The notes: generated from the letters alone by a model not told the origin. DNA of 64,000 nucleotides from an uncultured Fretibacterium sp. (GCA_937915755.1 CALGGR010000325.1:1-64000); one strand, 5' to 3'; positions 16,809 through 26,030 are shown, counted from the first letter of the stretch. Translations and numbers: made by a program.

Positions 16809-17579
16809 TTATCTCCAACTTATAGAGGTGGGAGTCTTCTTGCGATTCATGATAAAATGATTAAATTTGTTCCTGTTAAAGATGTCTGTTATGCATCCGT
16901 CTTTGAGAAGAATAGCGTAATCTGCTAATTTATCTGCTTGTTGCAAGCTATGTGAGACCACGAGCACAGAAAGTTTTTCCTTCAGCGATAAAATCATGTC
17001 TTCCACTTTCTCAGCGGCTGCCCTGTCAAGAGACGCTGTAGGCTCATCAAGAAGGAGCAAATCCGGCTTCAATGCGAGTGCGCGTGCCAGACATAAACGC
17101 TGCTGTTGACCTCCTGAAAGGCTTAACGCGGGGCTGTTCAGTCTGTCTTTCACTTCCTCCCATAGGCCAACCTGTTCTAGTTTCTCCGTCAAAATTTTTT
17201 CCCTTTCTGAACCCGAAATATTGAATGCTAACTCAAGCGGAAGCGTTATATTTTTCCGTATGCTTACGGGCAAAGGATTGGGAGATTGAAATACCATTCC
17301 TACTTTTCGGCGCAATTCCGTTAATTCGGGCGCGTTTTTACCTGAGATAGATACAAGATTATCGTTTAATGATACTTTTATTTCCCCTTCTCCTTGATAG
17401 CCGTCAAAAAGTTCGTTTAACCTATTGATTGAGCGCAAGAGAGTAGATTTCCCAGAGCCTGAACGTCCAAGAATTACGCTAATCTTGTTTGCCGGAAATT
17501 CCACATTAAGGCCGTGAAGTATCTCCCTTCCGGAAAATGAAACTTTCAAACCCTCTATAACCACGCATGAATTTGACAT
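16809..17579 (-). CDS. pstB: Phosphate ABC transporter ATP-binding protein PstB
   Basis: 256 residues. Walker A is GRSGSGKST, the Q-loop region is MVFQSPNPLPVSI, the ABC signature LSGGQQQRLCLARAL and Walker B LLLLDEPTAS, with an H-loop in VVSHSLQQA. The phosphate assignment rests on the NRLNE region after Walker A, the FQSPNPLP motif and the pstSCA genes upstream. It energises phosphate import at the inner face of the membrane. It is last in the - strand operon pstS-pstC-pstA-pstB, 12 bases after pstA. There is no phoU gene next to it, unlike most pst operons. Confidence 0.92.
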   Translation of the reverse strand: MSNSCVVIEGLKVSFSGREILHGLNVEFPANKISVILGRSGSGKSTLLRSINRLNELFDGYQGEGEIKVSLNDNLVSISGKNAPELTELRRKVGMVFQSPNPLPVSIRKNITLPLELAFNISGSEREKILTEKLEQVGLWEEVKDRLNSPALSLSGGQQQRLCLARALALKPDLLLLDEPTASLDRAAAEKVEDMILSLKEKLSVLVVSHSLQQADKLADYAILLKDGCITDIFNRNKFNHFIMNRKKTPTSISWR

Positions 17580-17591
17580 ATCATACTCTCC

Positions 17592-18467
17592 TTAGTTTCC
17601 GTGCCATTTATTTTTGAGACGTTTTTGAAGAACGTTAGCAATCAAAATCATAGTCCAAGATAAAATCAGAAGAAGCAAGGCTGTCCCAAATCCGCGCATC
17701 AGCTCCTCCTGTCCTGTGTACTGGGCAGCGGTGTAGTAAATCTTGAATGGAAGTGCCTCGAACTTTGACGCAAGCCCGGCGGGAAGTCCTGCGTTCGCAA
17801 CCGCACCAGTGAGCATTATAACGGCTGTATCCTCCATAGCCCTGCCCATCGAGAGAATTACCCCTCCCAAAATTCCAGAACTCGCAGAAGGTATTAGCAA
17901 GTATCGCACAGTCTGCGCCCTTGACATTCCGAGAGCATCAGCCGTGATGGTAAGTTGTCGAGGAAGTGCCTCTATTGATGAGCGCGTCGCCGTAACAAGA
18001 GCAGGAATCACCAAGATCGCAAGGCACAAAGCCGCAAGAAGCAAGCATGTCGTACCGTTCGGGAGGAAAGTCCTCCGCAGAATTATAATCAGCTCAAGCC
18101 CGAACAATCCCATCACAATCGACGGAATGCCCGCAAGAACGTCAACGCATTCGCCGATATATTCCTTTTCACGAGGAGAGGCAAAGCACGCAAGGTAAAC
18201 GCCGCATGAAATTCCGGGAACTAAGACAATAACCATCGTCAGCAAAAGCAGAGACATTGTTCCGGCAACGGCAGGCCATATCCCGTTCCACACCGGCCTG
18301 ACAGCTAAAATCGCGTCCCATGCCGGAGTGTCTCCGAAGAAGAGTTTTGTGTTGATTGCAGGGAAACCTCTGACCGCAAGGAAAGTGATTAGCCCTCCGA
18401 CGCTGAACAACACAACAAGGAACGCTGTCCAGCTCAGAACCGACAGTGAAAGTTCACGACCCTTCAT
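17592..18467 (-). CDS. pstA: Phosphate ABC transporter permease PstA
   Basis: 291 residues with six membrane helices. It has the binding-protein-dependent permease motif around EALPRQLTITADALGMSRAQTVRYLLIPSASSGILGG (EAA loop), which contacts PstB. The GGVILSMGRAMEDTAVIMLTGA segment is typical of PstA. It pairs with PstC to form the channel. Overlaps pstC by 4 bases, indicating translational coupling. Confidence 0.92.
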   Translation of the reverse strand: MKGRELSLSVLSWTAFLVVLFSVGGLITFLAVRGFPAINTKLFFGDTPAWDAILAVRPVWNGIWPAVAGTMSLLLLTMVIVLVPGISCGVYLACFASPREKEYIGECVDVLAGIPSIVMGLFGLELIIILRRTFLPNGTTCLLLAALCLAILVIPALVTATRSSIEALPRQLTITADALGMSRAQTVRYLLIPSASSGILGGVILSMGRAMEDTAVIMLTGAVANAGLPAGLASKFEALPFKIYYTAAQYTGQEELMRGFGTALLLLILSWTMILIANVLQKRLKNKWHGN

Positions 18468-19321
18468 GATGTTTTCCTCCTCACTAAACGCCTTGAGATT
18501 ATGCTGATTAACGCGCAGAATGTGAGAAGCAACGCTCCGGCGAGAAGCAGCGAAAGATGTTCACCGCCTCCAATGTCAGACGAAAGAACAAGTGAAATGT
18601 GCGCCGTTAGAGTTCTCATCGAGTCGAGAGGGGACATCGCAAAACGTATCGCGTTCCCGGCCAACATCGTCGGAATGAGAGCGTCGCCAACCGTCCGCCC
18701 CAATCCCAAAATTGCGGCTGAAAGCATCGACTTTGAGGCTATCGGCAGAACTATTCGGCTCAGATGCTGTAACGATGTCATTCCGAGAGCTGAGGCTGTA
18801 ATTTTCGTTTCTTCTGCGATTGAACGTACAGCACCGTCCATTATGAACGTCATGGTCGGAACTCCCTGCAACGCCAGAATCATGCTCGCAGTAAGCCAGC
18901 AAAACCCCGTTCCGCCCAAAGCGTCCCTTATTATTGGCACTAAGAGGAACACAGCCGCGAATCCGTATACAACGGTCGGAATTGCTGTCATGAGAGTCAA
19001 AATTGTCATGAGAAATTTCGCTATGAATTTCGGAGCGAGGCCGTTCATCATGCAGCAGCACCCCAGTGAAAGGCACCAGCTCAAGCACAATGACGACAGA
19101 GCCAAGAGGACAGAGCATTGAATCATCGTCAATATTCCGAAGCGTCCGGCGTTTGGATTCCAGACTGACCCGAAAAGTGATAGCCCCTGCCCCCGCACAA
19201 GTGCCTCAATTCCTGAGACGAGAATAAAAGCAATGACCGTTCCCAGTATTGCGGATACTGAGAGTGCCATTGCCTTTAGGAAAATCGGACTTTTTTCCCT
19301 TTCCCGTTTTCCCTGTCTCAA
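18464..19321 (-). CDS. pstC: Phosphate ABC transporter permease PstC
   Basis: 285 residues, six predicted helices. The large first periplasmic loop includes SLFGSVWNPNAGRFGILTMI, typical of PstC. The EAA-like loop is in ASALGMTSLQHLSRIVLPIASKSMLSAAILGLGRTVGDALI. It overlaps pstS and pstA by 4 bases each, so the pst genes form one translationally coupled unit. Confidence 0.92.
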   Translation of the reverse strand: MRQGKREREKSPIFLKAMALSVSAILGTVIAFILVSGIEALVRGQGLSLFGSVWNPNAGRFGILTMIQCSVLLALSSLCLSWCLSLGCCCMMNGLAPKFIAKFLMTILTLMTAIPTVVYGFAAVFLLVPIIRDALGGTGFCWLTASMILALQGVPTMTFIMDGAVRSIAEETKITASALGMTSLQHLSRIVLPIASKSMLSAAILGLGRTVGDALIPTMLAGNAIRFAMSPLDSMRTLTAHISLVLSSDIGGGEHLSLLLAGALLLTFCALISIISRRLVRRKTS

Positions 19322-20145
19322 TTTTCAGCTCTTGGAAGCGGAATATAACCGCTCTTCTCGATTATCTTCGCGCCCGGCTCACTGTAGATGTAGCCTATGA
19401 ACGCGGCCGTAAGACCTGTAGGTTCACCCTTCGTGTTCATGAAGAGATTTCGGACGACTGGATACTCACCCGAAGCGGCGTTTTCCTGCGATGGTACATG
19501 CCCGTCAATGGCCACACCAGCGATTGAGCTGTCGAGATGGCCGATGCCGACGTAACCGATCGCGCGTTTGTCCTGAGCGATTGCTGTCTTCATTGCGCCG
19601 TTTGAGTTCACGACGTTCACGGCGGGAGAGAGTTCACCTTTCCCGAAAAGTTTGTCGGTGAATGTCTCACGTGTTCCGCTTCCGTCCTCGCGCCCGTAGA
19701 GGTTGATTCTTCCGGGATTTCCGCCGAGTTCCTTCCAGTCTGTGATTTCGCCGGAATAGATTTTCACTACCTGCTCCTTCGTGAGAGCTTTCACGGGATT
19801 TTCAGGGTGTACAGCGAGAGCAACTCCGTCAATCGCAAACGGGAACGTCTTCAGACCGTACTGCTTAATCTCGCTCTCCTTGAGGGGGCGGCCTGTGTTT
19901 CCGATTCCCGCGAGTCCTTCGCCGACCTGCTTGACACCTACGCCGCTTCCTCCGCCCGCAACCGTGATTCTGATTTTCGGGTTGAAGGTCATGATGTCCT
20001 GAGCCGCCTGCGTCATGACGGGAATATGAGCAGTCCCGCCCGCGATGTCCAAAGTCCCCTCAAGGCTCTTGAACGCATCAAGAGGAGCACCGAAAGCGGT
20101 TGAAGCCGCCATCAAAAACACGAATAAGCACGCAAATTTCTTCAT
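19318..20145 (-). CDS. pstS: Periplasmic phosphate-binding protein PstS
   Basis: 275 residues with a signal peptide (MKKFACLFVFLMAASTAFG). The phosphate-binding loops are visible: GGGSGVGVKQVGEGLAGIGNTGRP, YGREDGSGTRETFTDKLFG and NSNGAMKTAIAQDKRAIGYVGIG. No lipobox cysteine is evident, so it is probably soluble in the periplasm. AAGGAGG precedes the ATG and a good sigma-70 promoter lies just upstream. Confidence 0.93.
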   Translation of the reverse strand: MKKFACLFVFLMAASTAFGAPLDAFKSLEGTLDIAGGTAHIPVMTQAAQDIMTFNPKIRITVAGGGSGVGVKQVGEGLAGIGNTGRPLKESEIKQYGLKTFPFAIDGVALAVHPENPVKALTKEQVVKIYSGEITDWKELGGNPGRINLYGREDGSGTRETFTDKLFGKGELSPAVNVVNSNGAMKTAIAQDKRAIGYVGIGHLDSSIAGVAIDGHVPSQENAASGEYPVVRNLFMNTKGEPTGLTAAFIGYIYSEPGAKIIEKSGYIPLPRAEN

Positions 20146-20170
20146 GATTATTCCTCCTTAATTGTTGTTC

Positions 20171-20199
20171 ATCATAACAGATGTTTTCAAGTCTGCCAA
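20171..20199 (-). promoter_or_regulatory. Putative sigma-70 promoter of pstSCAB
   Basis: On the - strand TTGGCA is followed after exactly 17 bases by TATGAT, 25 bases before the pstS ATG. I cannot identify a Pho box with confidence. Confidence 0.55.
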
Positions 20200-20230
20200 A
20201 AAACTCCACGATAGTCAATTACTATTTACG

Positions 20231-21385
20231 TTACTGCGAGATTACGTTTTTCAGTGAGCTTACAAATTCGTCGATGTCATTCTTCGTGCTGAAATATCCC
20301 GGCGACACCCTCAATGCTCCCTGCGGAAACGTCCCCAGCGTCTTATGAGCTGACGGTGCGCAATGAAGTCCCGGCCTCGTCTCAAATCCTGCGCGCGAAA
20401 GTTCGTCCGCTAAAATCCCGTTGTCCTTCCCTAGAATATTGAATGAGAACACTGAGACTCTTTCGTTCATGTCGTGATGTCCGGTCAGAAGAACGTCATC
20501 AATCCCCTTCAGCCTTTCAAGAAGATAGCCGCCGATTTCACGTTCCCTGTCAGCAATATTCTTCACGCCCGTATCTTTCAGCCATTCCAACGCCGCATTC
20601 AAGCCCGCAATTCCGGGAAGATTTGGAGTGCCCGACTCGAATTTGTCCGGCAACTCTTCAGGCTGGTATTCGAGATGTGAATAGCTCCCTGTTCCTCCCG
20701 TTATAATCGGCTCAACACGCAAGGAAAATTCCGGCTCCCATATTATTCCGCCCGTTCCTTGAGGCCCCATCAAGCCCTTATGTCCAGTGAAGCAAAGCGC
20801 AGAAAGTCCAAGCCCCGACGCACTTAGCCCAATAACTCCGGCGGTCTGTGCGGTGTCAGCGACTAAAGGCACTCCGAATTTTGCGCATATCCCCGCAACT
20901 TCTTCGAGAGGCTGTACAGTCCCGCAAACGTTGCTTGCGTGAGACATGATCATGAGGTCATACTTTGTGGCCGACAATTCGCGCTCAAGTCTCAAAGGGT
21001 CAAGCCTGCCCTCAGAATCGCAGGTCAGAACGCAAAGATTAACTCCTTTCTGTTCAAGTACCCTCAATGGACGCATTACGGCGTTATGTTCCATTGATGT
21101 CGTGATTGCCCTCATGCCGGGCTTCAGAAAACCTCGAAGAACAATGTTAATCGCCTCTGTGATGTTCGATGTGAAAGTTACGAGGAGAGGATTAGCGTTG
21201 TCATAGCCTCCGAAAAATTCAGCCAGCTTTATACGGCAGTCGAGAATAATATTCATCGTTTTCATGTCCCTTTCCGACGACGAACCGCGCGACGAATTAG
21301 CCCCGCCCTTCAGAAGAAACTCACTCATCGCCCCTGCAACACATTCCGGCTTCGGCCACGTTGTAGCTGCATTGTTCAGATACAT
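20231..21385 (-). CDS. Class V aminotransferase, cysteine desulfurase-like (NifS/Csd family)
   Basis: 384 residues. It opens MYLNNAATTWPKP, the signature of the EF2568-type subgroup. The PLP lysine is Lys203 in CFTGHKGLMGPQGTGG, and the His stacking on PLP is in SMEHNAV. The catalytic Cys342 sits in the RPGLHCAPSAHKTLG loop. It removes S (or Se) from cysteine or selenocysteine as a persulfide or perselenide. This subgroup is frequently beside selenium genes (yedF, yedE, selD), as here, which suggests selenium or sulfur delivery rather than Fe-S assembly. The response-regulator gene ends 3 bases upstream, so it shares that operon. Confidence 0.85.
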   Translation of the reverse strand: MYLNNAATTWPKPECVAGAMSEFLLKGGANSSRGSSSERDMKTMNIILDCRIKLAEFFGGYDNANPLLVTFTSNITEAINIVLRGFLKPGMRAITTSMEHNAVMRPLRVLEQKGVNLCVLTCDSEGRLDPLRLERELSATKYDLMIMSHASNVCGTVQPLEEVAGICAKFGVPLVADTAQTAGVIGLSASGLGLSALCFTGHKGLMGPQGTGGIIWEPEFSLRVEPIITGGTGSYSHLEYQPEELPDKFESGTPNLPGIAGLNAALEWLKDTGVKNIADREREIGGYLLERLKGIDDVLLTGHHDMNERVSVFSFNILGKDNGILADELSRAGFETRPGLHCAPSAHKTLGTFPQGALRVSPGYFSTKNDIDEFVSSLKNVISQ

Positions 21386-21388
21386 TCC

Positions 21389-22024
21389 TCAATAGCCCTC
21401 CCTTATTGCGTAACGTATCAAGCTCGCTATGCTGTTACAGCCCGTTTTGTCCATGATATGGCGGCGGTGTGCGTCAACTGTGTTCTTGCTGATGATCAAT
21501 TCGCCGGCGATCTCTTTAGTGTTCTTGCCCTCAGCAATAAGCCTCAAAACCTCAGCTTCCCTCTCCGACAGCGGACAAGGCGCAATCTTTTCTTCCGCCT
21601 CAAGAAGTCTCATGTAATCCTCAACGACAATCGTCATTGATGCCCTCGCAATGTAGAAGTATCCCTGCATTACGCTTTTCACGGCCTCGTAAAGCTCCTC
21701 AGATGTGCAGTCCTTCAGGATATAGCCGTTCGCGCCCGCTTTCAGGCTTTCGGTGATTAGTTCGCGGTTGTTGTGCATTGAGAGTATGAGGATTTTCACG
21801 TCAGGGAATTTCGCCCGTATCTGCTGGGACGCTTTTATGCCGTTCATTCGCGGCATTGCTATATCCATTAGGACTATGTCAGGTTTCAGCAGAGATGTCT
21901 GCTCAACGACCTGAAGACCGTCCCTTGCCTGCCCAGAAAGTTCTATGTCAGGCTGTCTCGAAAGAAGCTCCGACAGTCCCTCAACAAATAAATCATGGTC
22001 ATCTGCGATTATTATGCGTATCAT
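21389..22024 (-). CDS. NarL/FixJ-family response regulator
   Basis: 211 residues. The receiver domain has the acidic pair Asp8-Asp9 and phosphoacceptor Asp54 in IVLMDIAMPRMNG; Lys in GYILKDCTSEE completes the site. The C-terminal LuxR-type helix-turn-helix reads LSEREAEVLRLIAEGKNTKEIAGELIISKNTVDAHRRHI. It overlaps the kinase gene by 4 bases, so it is its cognate partner. It lies in one operon with the cysteine desulfurase-like gene, which may be a regulatory target. Confidence 0.93.
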   Translation of the reverse strand: MIRIIIADDHDLFVEGLSELLSRQPDIELSGQARDGLQVVEQTSLLKPDIVLMDIAMPRMNGIKASQQIRAKFPDVKILILSMHNNRELITESLKAGANGYILKDCTSEELYEAVKSVMQGYFYIARASMTIVVEDYMRLLEAEEKIAPCPLSEREAEVLRLIAEGKNTKEIAGELIISKNTVDAHRRHIMDKTGCNSIASLIRYAIREGY

Positions 22025-23064
22025 GTAAATTCACCGTCCTTCAATTTTCTTGGACATGACATAATTGCCATAGTTCCCTCTCCGATTTCTGAGATTATTC
22101 TCAGCTCCCCGCCAAGTGCCAAAAGCCTCTCCCTTATGCTGAAAAGTCCAAAGCCCCGTTTATCCGTGTCAAAACCCTTGCCGTTATCCTCAACAGCGAC
22201 TGTGATGATCTCGGGCTTCCTGTTGATAATTATGTTCACCGTTGAAGCCCCCGAATGCTTCACGACGTTAATCATGAGTTCACGAGCCATTCTGTAAAGT
22301 ATTACGCAGACGGAATCATCAGCCCTGAGTTCATTCGCGCTGCCTTTTGTGATTACGTGCCATTGGATTTTGTGGGGAGTGAGTATCTTCTCCGCAAGCT
22401 CCTCAAGCGCGGGATTCAGACCTGCCTCCTTCAAAACGGGCGGACTGAGTTCAAATATGAGGCTTCGATTCTCAGCGATTATGTTCTCAGTTATGGCAAT
22501 AAGTTCCTGAATGCTGTCCCTGAAATCCTTTGCTTCGTCGCGGGAATTCATATCACGAAGAATGTTGAGCTGCGTAATGAGGTCATAGCCTATTTTGTCA
22601 TGAAGGTATGATGCGATTGTGCGCTTGGTTTTCTCCTCTAAAATTGTGAGCTGTGTCGCCATTGCCCGAAGCTGCATCTGTCTCTTTCGCAAGGCATCAT
22701 CAGAGCGTTTAAGTTTTGTGCGGTCGAGGAAAATCACAGCCGCCATTTCGGGGGGAATTGGGAAAGCTATTGCCTCAAGGTAGCTTTTCGCGTCAGAACT
22801 TTCACCGATACAGTGCATTGTTCGCTTTTGTTTGAGGCATTCCGTTATGACCTGCGACCATCTTCGTTCTGCTTTGGGCCACACCTCATGAAAAGTCCGC
22901 CCGATAATCTCACTGCGCTTCTGCTTCATAACGCGCTCATATGACGGATTTATGTCGACGAAAATTATATGATCGTCCTCAATCCTGTATAAGGCTATAG
23001 GATCGAAGACACGCTCAAATAAAATTCTGTACGAAAAATTTTTAACGAAATCTAAAGTTTCCAT
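22021..23064 (-). CDS. PAS-domain sensor histidine kinase (HisKA_3 / NarX-like)
   Basis: 347 residues without membrane helices, so a cytoplasmic sensor. An N-terminal PAS domain (about 10-115) is followed by a coiled segment, the H-box TIASYLHDKIGYDLITQL with the phosphorylated His, and an HATPase domain (ELMINVVKHSG N-box, VEDNGKGFD G1, GFGLFSIRERL G2). HisKA_3 kinases partner NarL-type regulators, as encoded directly downstream. The signal bound by PAS is unknown. It is divergent from tRNA-Sec with 78 bases between. Confidence 0.92.
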   Translation of the reverse strand: METLDFVKNFSYRILFERVFDPIALYRIEDDHIIFVDINPSYERVMKQKRSEIIGRTFHEVWPKAERRWSQVITECLKQKRTMHCIGESSDAKSYLEAIAFPIPPEMAAVIFLDRTKLKRSDDALRKRQMQLRAMATQLTILEEKTKRTIASYLHDKIGYDLITQLNILRDMNSRDEAKDFRDSIQELIAITENIIAENRSLIFELSPPVLKEAGLNPALEELAEKILTPHKIQWHVITKGSANELRADDSVCVILYRMARELMINVVKHSGASTVNIIINRKPEIITVAVEDNGKGFDTDKRGFGLFSIRERLLALGGELRIISEIGEGTMAIMSCPRKLKDGEFT

Positions 23065-23142
23065 TATGATTTTATTTCATTCCCTAGATTTTTTTCGCAG
23101 ATTAAATTATAATTCGTCGCATAAATAATCCTGTCATTATTC

Positions 23143-23240
23143 GGAAGTGAGATTTGTCTGGTGATGGGCTCGGGCTTCAAACCCGATGAGAGGTAGTTTG
23201 AGCTGTCTCTGGTGGGTTCGATTCCCACACACTTCCGCCA
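23143..23240 (+). tRNA. selC: tRNA-Sec (anticodon UCA)
   Basis: 98 bases including an encoded CCA. The acceptor GGAAGTG pairs with CACTTCC. The anticodon stem CGGG/CCCG encloses CTTCAAA with anticodon TCA at 23177-23179. There is a long variable arm (GAGA...TCTC) and a T arm GTGGG-TTCGATT-CCCAC. The length, long arm and UCA anticodon are specific to selenocysteine tRNA. TATAAT at 23108-23113 is a likely -10. It decodes the in-frame UGA codons of grdA, grdB, the grdH-type gene and selD in this window. Confidence 0.96.
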
Positions 23241-23290
23241 CATTCGCAAATAATATCCCTGTTGGCATGATAACCAGCAGGGATTTCTGT

Positions 23291-23509
23291 TTACTTCTCA
23301 AGGATTACTTTGTATCCGCCTTCACGTTCCTCAGTGCTGACCTTCCAGCCCTTATTCTCGCCGAAGCGTGAGACGTTGTTCCGTGATGTCGCTGTGTCAA
23401 CTAGTACCTCAACTCGCCCGGCCTCAAGCTCTGAAAGTGCTTTCTTGGTCATCAACACAGGCTGAGGACACGACAGACCCGAAGCATTCACCGTGATAAT
23501 ATTGCTCAT
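23291..23509 (-). CDS. TusA/SirA-family sulfurtransferase-like protein (selenium-associated)
   Basis: 72 residues. The TusA fold is shown by the N-terminal ASGLSCPQPVLMTKKAL motif with the sulfur- or selenium-carrying Cys, then VEVLVDTATSRNNVSRFGENKGWKV. It ends 6 bases after the YedE gene. YedE-YedF/TusA pairs co-occur with selenophosphate synthetase in selenium-utilising bacteria, so delivery of Se or S from the transporter to SelD or cysteine desulfurase is likely. Unlike the YedF protein at 50.7 kb it lacks the DsrE-like C-terminal half. Confidence 0.88.
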   Translation of the reverse strand: MSNIITVNASGLSCPQPVLMTKKALSELEAGRVEVLVDTATSRNNVSRFGENKGWKVSTEEREGGYKVILEK

Positions 23510-23515
23510 TGCTGA

Positions 23516-24589
23516 TTACCCCCTGTCCCTGAACATTAAGCCTACGAAGACGCAGAAAACGAGACCGATTACCGTAACATGCACTCCGTATGCTCCGATG
23601 CCCGCGCCGCTTGAAGCCGCCGAGAAGTTATGAGCAACCGCCGCGCCCGCGAGCATTCCGATGACAAATATTCCAGCGTCAGAGTCTCCTTCACCCGCCA
23701 TGATGAGCTGACGACCCGGACAGCCTCCCGCGAGAGTGAAAGCAAGTCCCGAAAGAACCATGCCCAAGAAGTTCCAGAGTTCATTTGTGTGGGCTACAGG
23801 CTGACCCTCAAAGCCGGGTTTGAAAGTTCCAAGCGCGTAATTTGCGGCAAAGGCTACGACCGTGAAAGCTATTATGCCCTTGAGCAAATAGGCATCACCC
23901 ATCATGAGGAAATCACGGATTGCCCCGACCGTGCAGAATCTGCTCCTCTGAGCAAGCCAGCCGACAATCAATCCCGCGCCGAGTGCCAACAACACAGGAG
24001 CGTGCATTGAGCCTGGCCCGCTTGTCGAGAAGAATATCGGTGCATTCTCTCCGAATTTAGGTGCGAGGAACAAGAACGCGAGAAGTGCTGCGGCTATCAA
24101 CGGCATGATTAAGCCCGCTGCTTTCGGATTAGACTCTGATGCTCCGAGACTAAAGCCGTTCCACAAGAACACTATCCCTATGAGTACACCGACTATCAGG
24201 CCGCCGACCCCGTAGAGTGCGTTCCAGTCTCCGCCGGCAACACGGAGATATGCTCTCCAAGGGCAGCCGAGAAACACTAACGCTCCCAGCATTGCGAAGA
24301 GTCCGAGTCCGAAGCGAACTGCGGGCGATGAGCCTCCGCGCGGGGAATACTCGCGGAATATCAGCGATGAGATGAACGAACCGAGAATGAAGCCAGGAAT
24401 CTCGGGGCGTATGTACTGCACAACTCCAGCCCTGTGGAAGCCCAATGCTCCGGCGATGTCGCGCGTGAAACACGCAACGCAGAATCCCATGTTGCCGGGA
24501 TTTCCGAAGTGCGCGAGTGCAACTGCTATTAACCCGATTAGACCGCCGGCGATCCACGGGCCATGACGTGATGTTAATGCTTTGTCCAT
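23516..24589 (-). CDS. yedE: YedE-type putative selenium/sulfur transporter
   Basis: 357 residues with about nine to ten membrane helices; YeeE/YedE family. Cysteine motifs typical of the selenium-linked subgroup are present: GFCVACFTRDIAGALG (first half), LGCPWRAYLR, RFCTVGAIRDFLMMGD and GGCPGRQLIMAGEGDSDA. The two halves are pseudo-symmetric. Homologues import thiosulfate (YeeE) or are proposed selenium transporters (YedE). AAGGAGG precedes the ATG, and the TusA-like partner follows after 6 bases. Confidence 0.88.
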   Translation of the reverse strand: MDKALTSRHGPWIAGGLIGLIAVALAHFGNPGNMGFCVACFTRDIAGALGFHRAGVVQYIRPEIPGFILGSFISSLIFREYSPRGGSSPAVRFGLGLFAMLGALVFLGCPWRAYLRVAGGDWNALYGVGGLIVGVLIGIVFLWNGFSLGASESNPKAAGLIMPLIAAALLAFLFLAPKFGENAPIFFSTSGPGSMHAPVLLALGAGLIVGWLAQRSRFCTVGAIRDFLMMGDAYLLKGIIAFTVVAFAANYALGTFKPGFEGQPVAHTNELWNFLGMVLSGLAFTLAGGCPGRQLIMAGEGDSDAGIFVIGMLAGAAVAHNFSAASSGAGIGAYGVHVTVIGLVFCVFVGLMFRDRG

Positions 24590-24636
24590 GAAAATTTATT
24601 CCTCCTTAAATTATTTCACCCCCCTTGATTTTAGGA

Positions 24637-24713
24637 CATAAAAGAAGGGGAGCAATAACGCAAAAAGCAACGCCTTTTGTAACGTTTTAACTCACATTAA
24701 AGATACTCCCCTT
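24637..24713 (-). terminator. Terminator-like long hairpin after grdB
   Basis: On the - strand AAGGGGAG and CTCCCCTT form an 8-bp stem followed by CTTTTATG, but the loop is about 53 bases and contains further GCGTT repeats. It lies between grdB and yedE and may end or reduce transcription from the grdXEB unit. The loop shares the 15 bases TTTTGCGTTATTGCT with the region after the radical SAM gene near 46010. Confidence 0.5.
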
Positions 24714-24725
24714 TAACGTTTTTCA

Positions 24726-26030
24726 TTATTCCGTGAATACTGTCTGACCTGTAACTTCGGTCTGCAATGCTTTTAATCCGCGTTCGACGAGAGACCTTCG
24801 GATAGCCTTCTCCTCGTCCGGAGTCTTTGAAGGGTCTCCGAATGGGTGGGGTATTGCTATTGTCGGCACAATCCTGTTTGCTCCTACAGTCTGCGAAATC
24901 GGGACTATCGTACACATATGGACAACCGGAAGTTTTCGTTCAATCTCCTTCACCATCGTTGCACCGCAACGAGTGCATGTTCCTCAGGTTGACGTTAGTA
25001 TGACCGCAGTAACTCCGTCATTAACGAGACGGTTCACGATTTCAGCACCGAATTTCTTTGCGTTTGCGACTGATGTACCGTTTCCGACGGTGGCATAGAA
25101 CTTGTTGTGAAGTTTGCCGATTACACCCTCGCGCTCCAAATCCCTCAACACATCAACAGGCAATACTCTGTCAGCGTCCTGGTCAGCGTATGTAGCGTCA
25201 TAGCCTCCGTGAGCCGTGCAGTAAGTCTCGCCGGTGAGGTCTGTTACGCCCGTGATGTCGTATTCGCCGAATTTGCTCGCACTTGAAGCCTCGATGTGGT
25301 CAGGGTTTCCCTTTGGGCAAATTCCGCCTGAAGTTACGAGTGCTATTGTCGCGTGAGCCATGTCCTTGACTGCGGGCTGAGGGTCTACTCTGTCGAACAC
25401 AGGCATCTTGTACTCGGTCTCGAAAGTTTCACCCTTCAGCTTCGACACGAACATGTCAACGCATCTTTCAGCGGCTAATTTCTCGTAGAACATGTTTTTA
25501 CGGATACCGCGCTCGATGTAACCCTCTGTTTCAGGTTTGCCGATTGCCTCACCCTTCATGAGTTTTAGGGCAAGTTTCGCCATCGCCGGGACAGCCTTTC
25601 GCATTCCCACCGCGCTGTCAGGGGTCTCGATTATCCAGGCTGATTTTTTGTACATTTCAACGCCGGGATTCTCGGGGTACATTCCTGAGATTACGGGTAT
25701 TCCGAACTCCTTAGACACCGCCGCGCACATTGCCCCGCAAGCCGTGCCGTAACGCCCAGCATTAAAAGCCGGCCCTGCGATGAACGCGTCAGGCTGGTAC
25801 TTCCTCATCATTTCGAGAATGTCAGCCGCAGCTTTGTCCATGTTCGAGGCAAAATACGAATCCCCGCATATCACGGTCGCAACGATTTCGGCCTCACCCT
25901 TGAATGCCCCCTTAAATGCCATGCCCGGCCCTACGACACCTTCGCGGATTTCGGGCGTGTAATCTGCCTTTTCCTCACCGCCTATTCCTGCGTAGAACTG
26001 GTTGATGTAATGTATGACTTTGAATGACAT
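24726..26030 (-). CDS. grdB: Glycine reductase component B selenoprotein GrdB (in-frame UGA = Sec349)
   Basis: 434 residues when the TGA at 24984-24986 is read as Sec. The sequence runs ...AVILTST-U-GTCTRCGATMVKEIER, which is the conserved UxxCxxC site of GrdB. ATG at 26030 was chosen because AGGAGG lies 8 bases before it; a GTG three codons upstream overlaps the RBS. A perfect CGTTGC-GGT-GCAACG hairpin starts 12 bases after the UGA and fits a bacterial SECIS. With GrdE it binds glycine as a Schiff base and transfers a carboxymethyl group to the selenol of GrdA. Conventional gene calling would stop at the UGA and create a false 77-codon gene downstream. Confidence 0.96.
24957..24971 (-). promoter_or_regulatory. 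bSECIS hairpin of grdB
   Basis: A perfect 6-bp stem CGTTGC/GCAACG with a GGT loop begins 12 bases downstream of the Sec UGA. The same 15 bases at the same distance occur in the second B-type selenoprotein gene at 34547. It would recruit SelB to the ribosome. Confidence 0.75.

Noticed and set aside
24726..24956. A separate 76-codon gene downstream of the first part of grdB
   Set aside because: It is in the same frame as grdB after the Sec UGA and carries the conserved C-terminal part of GrdB.
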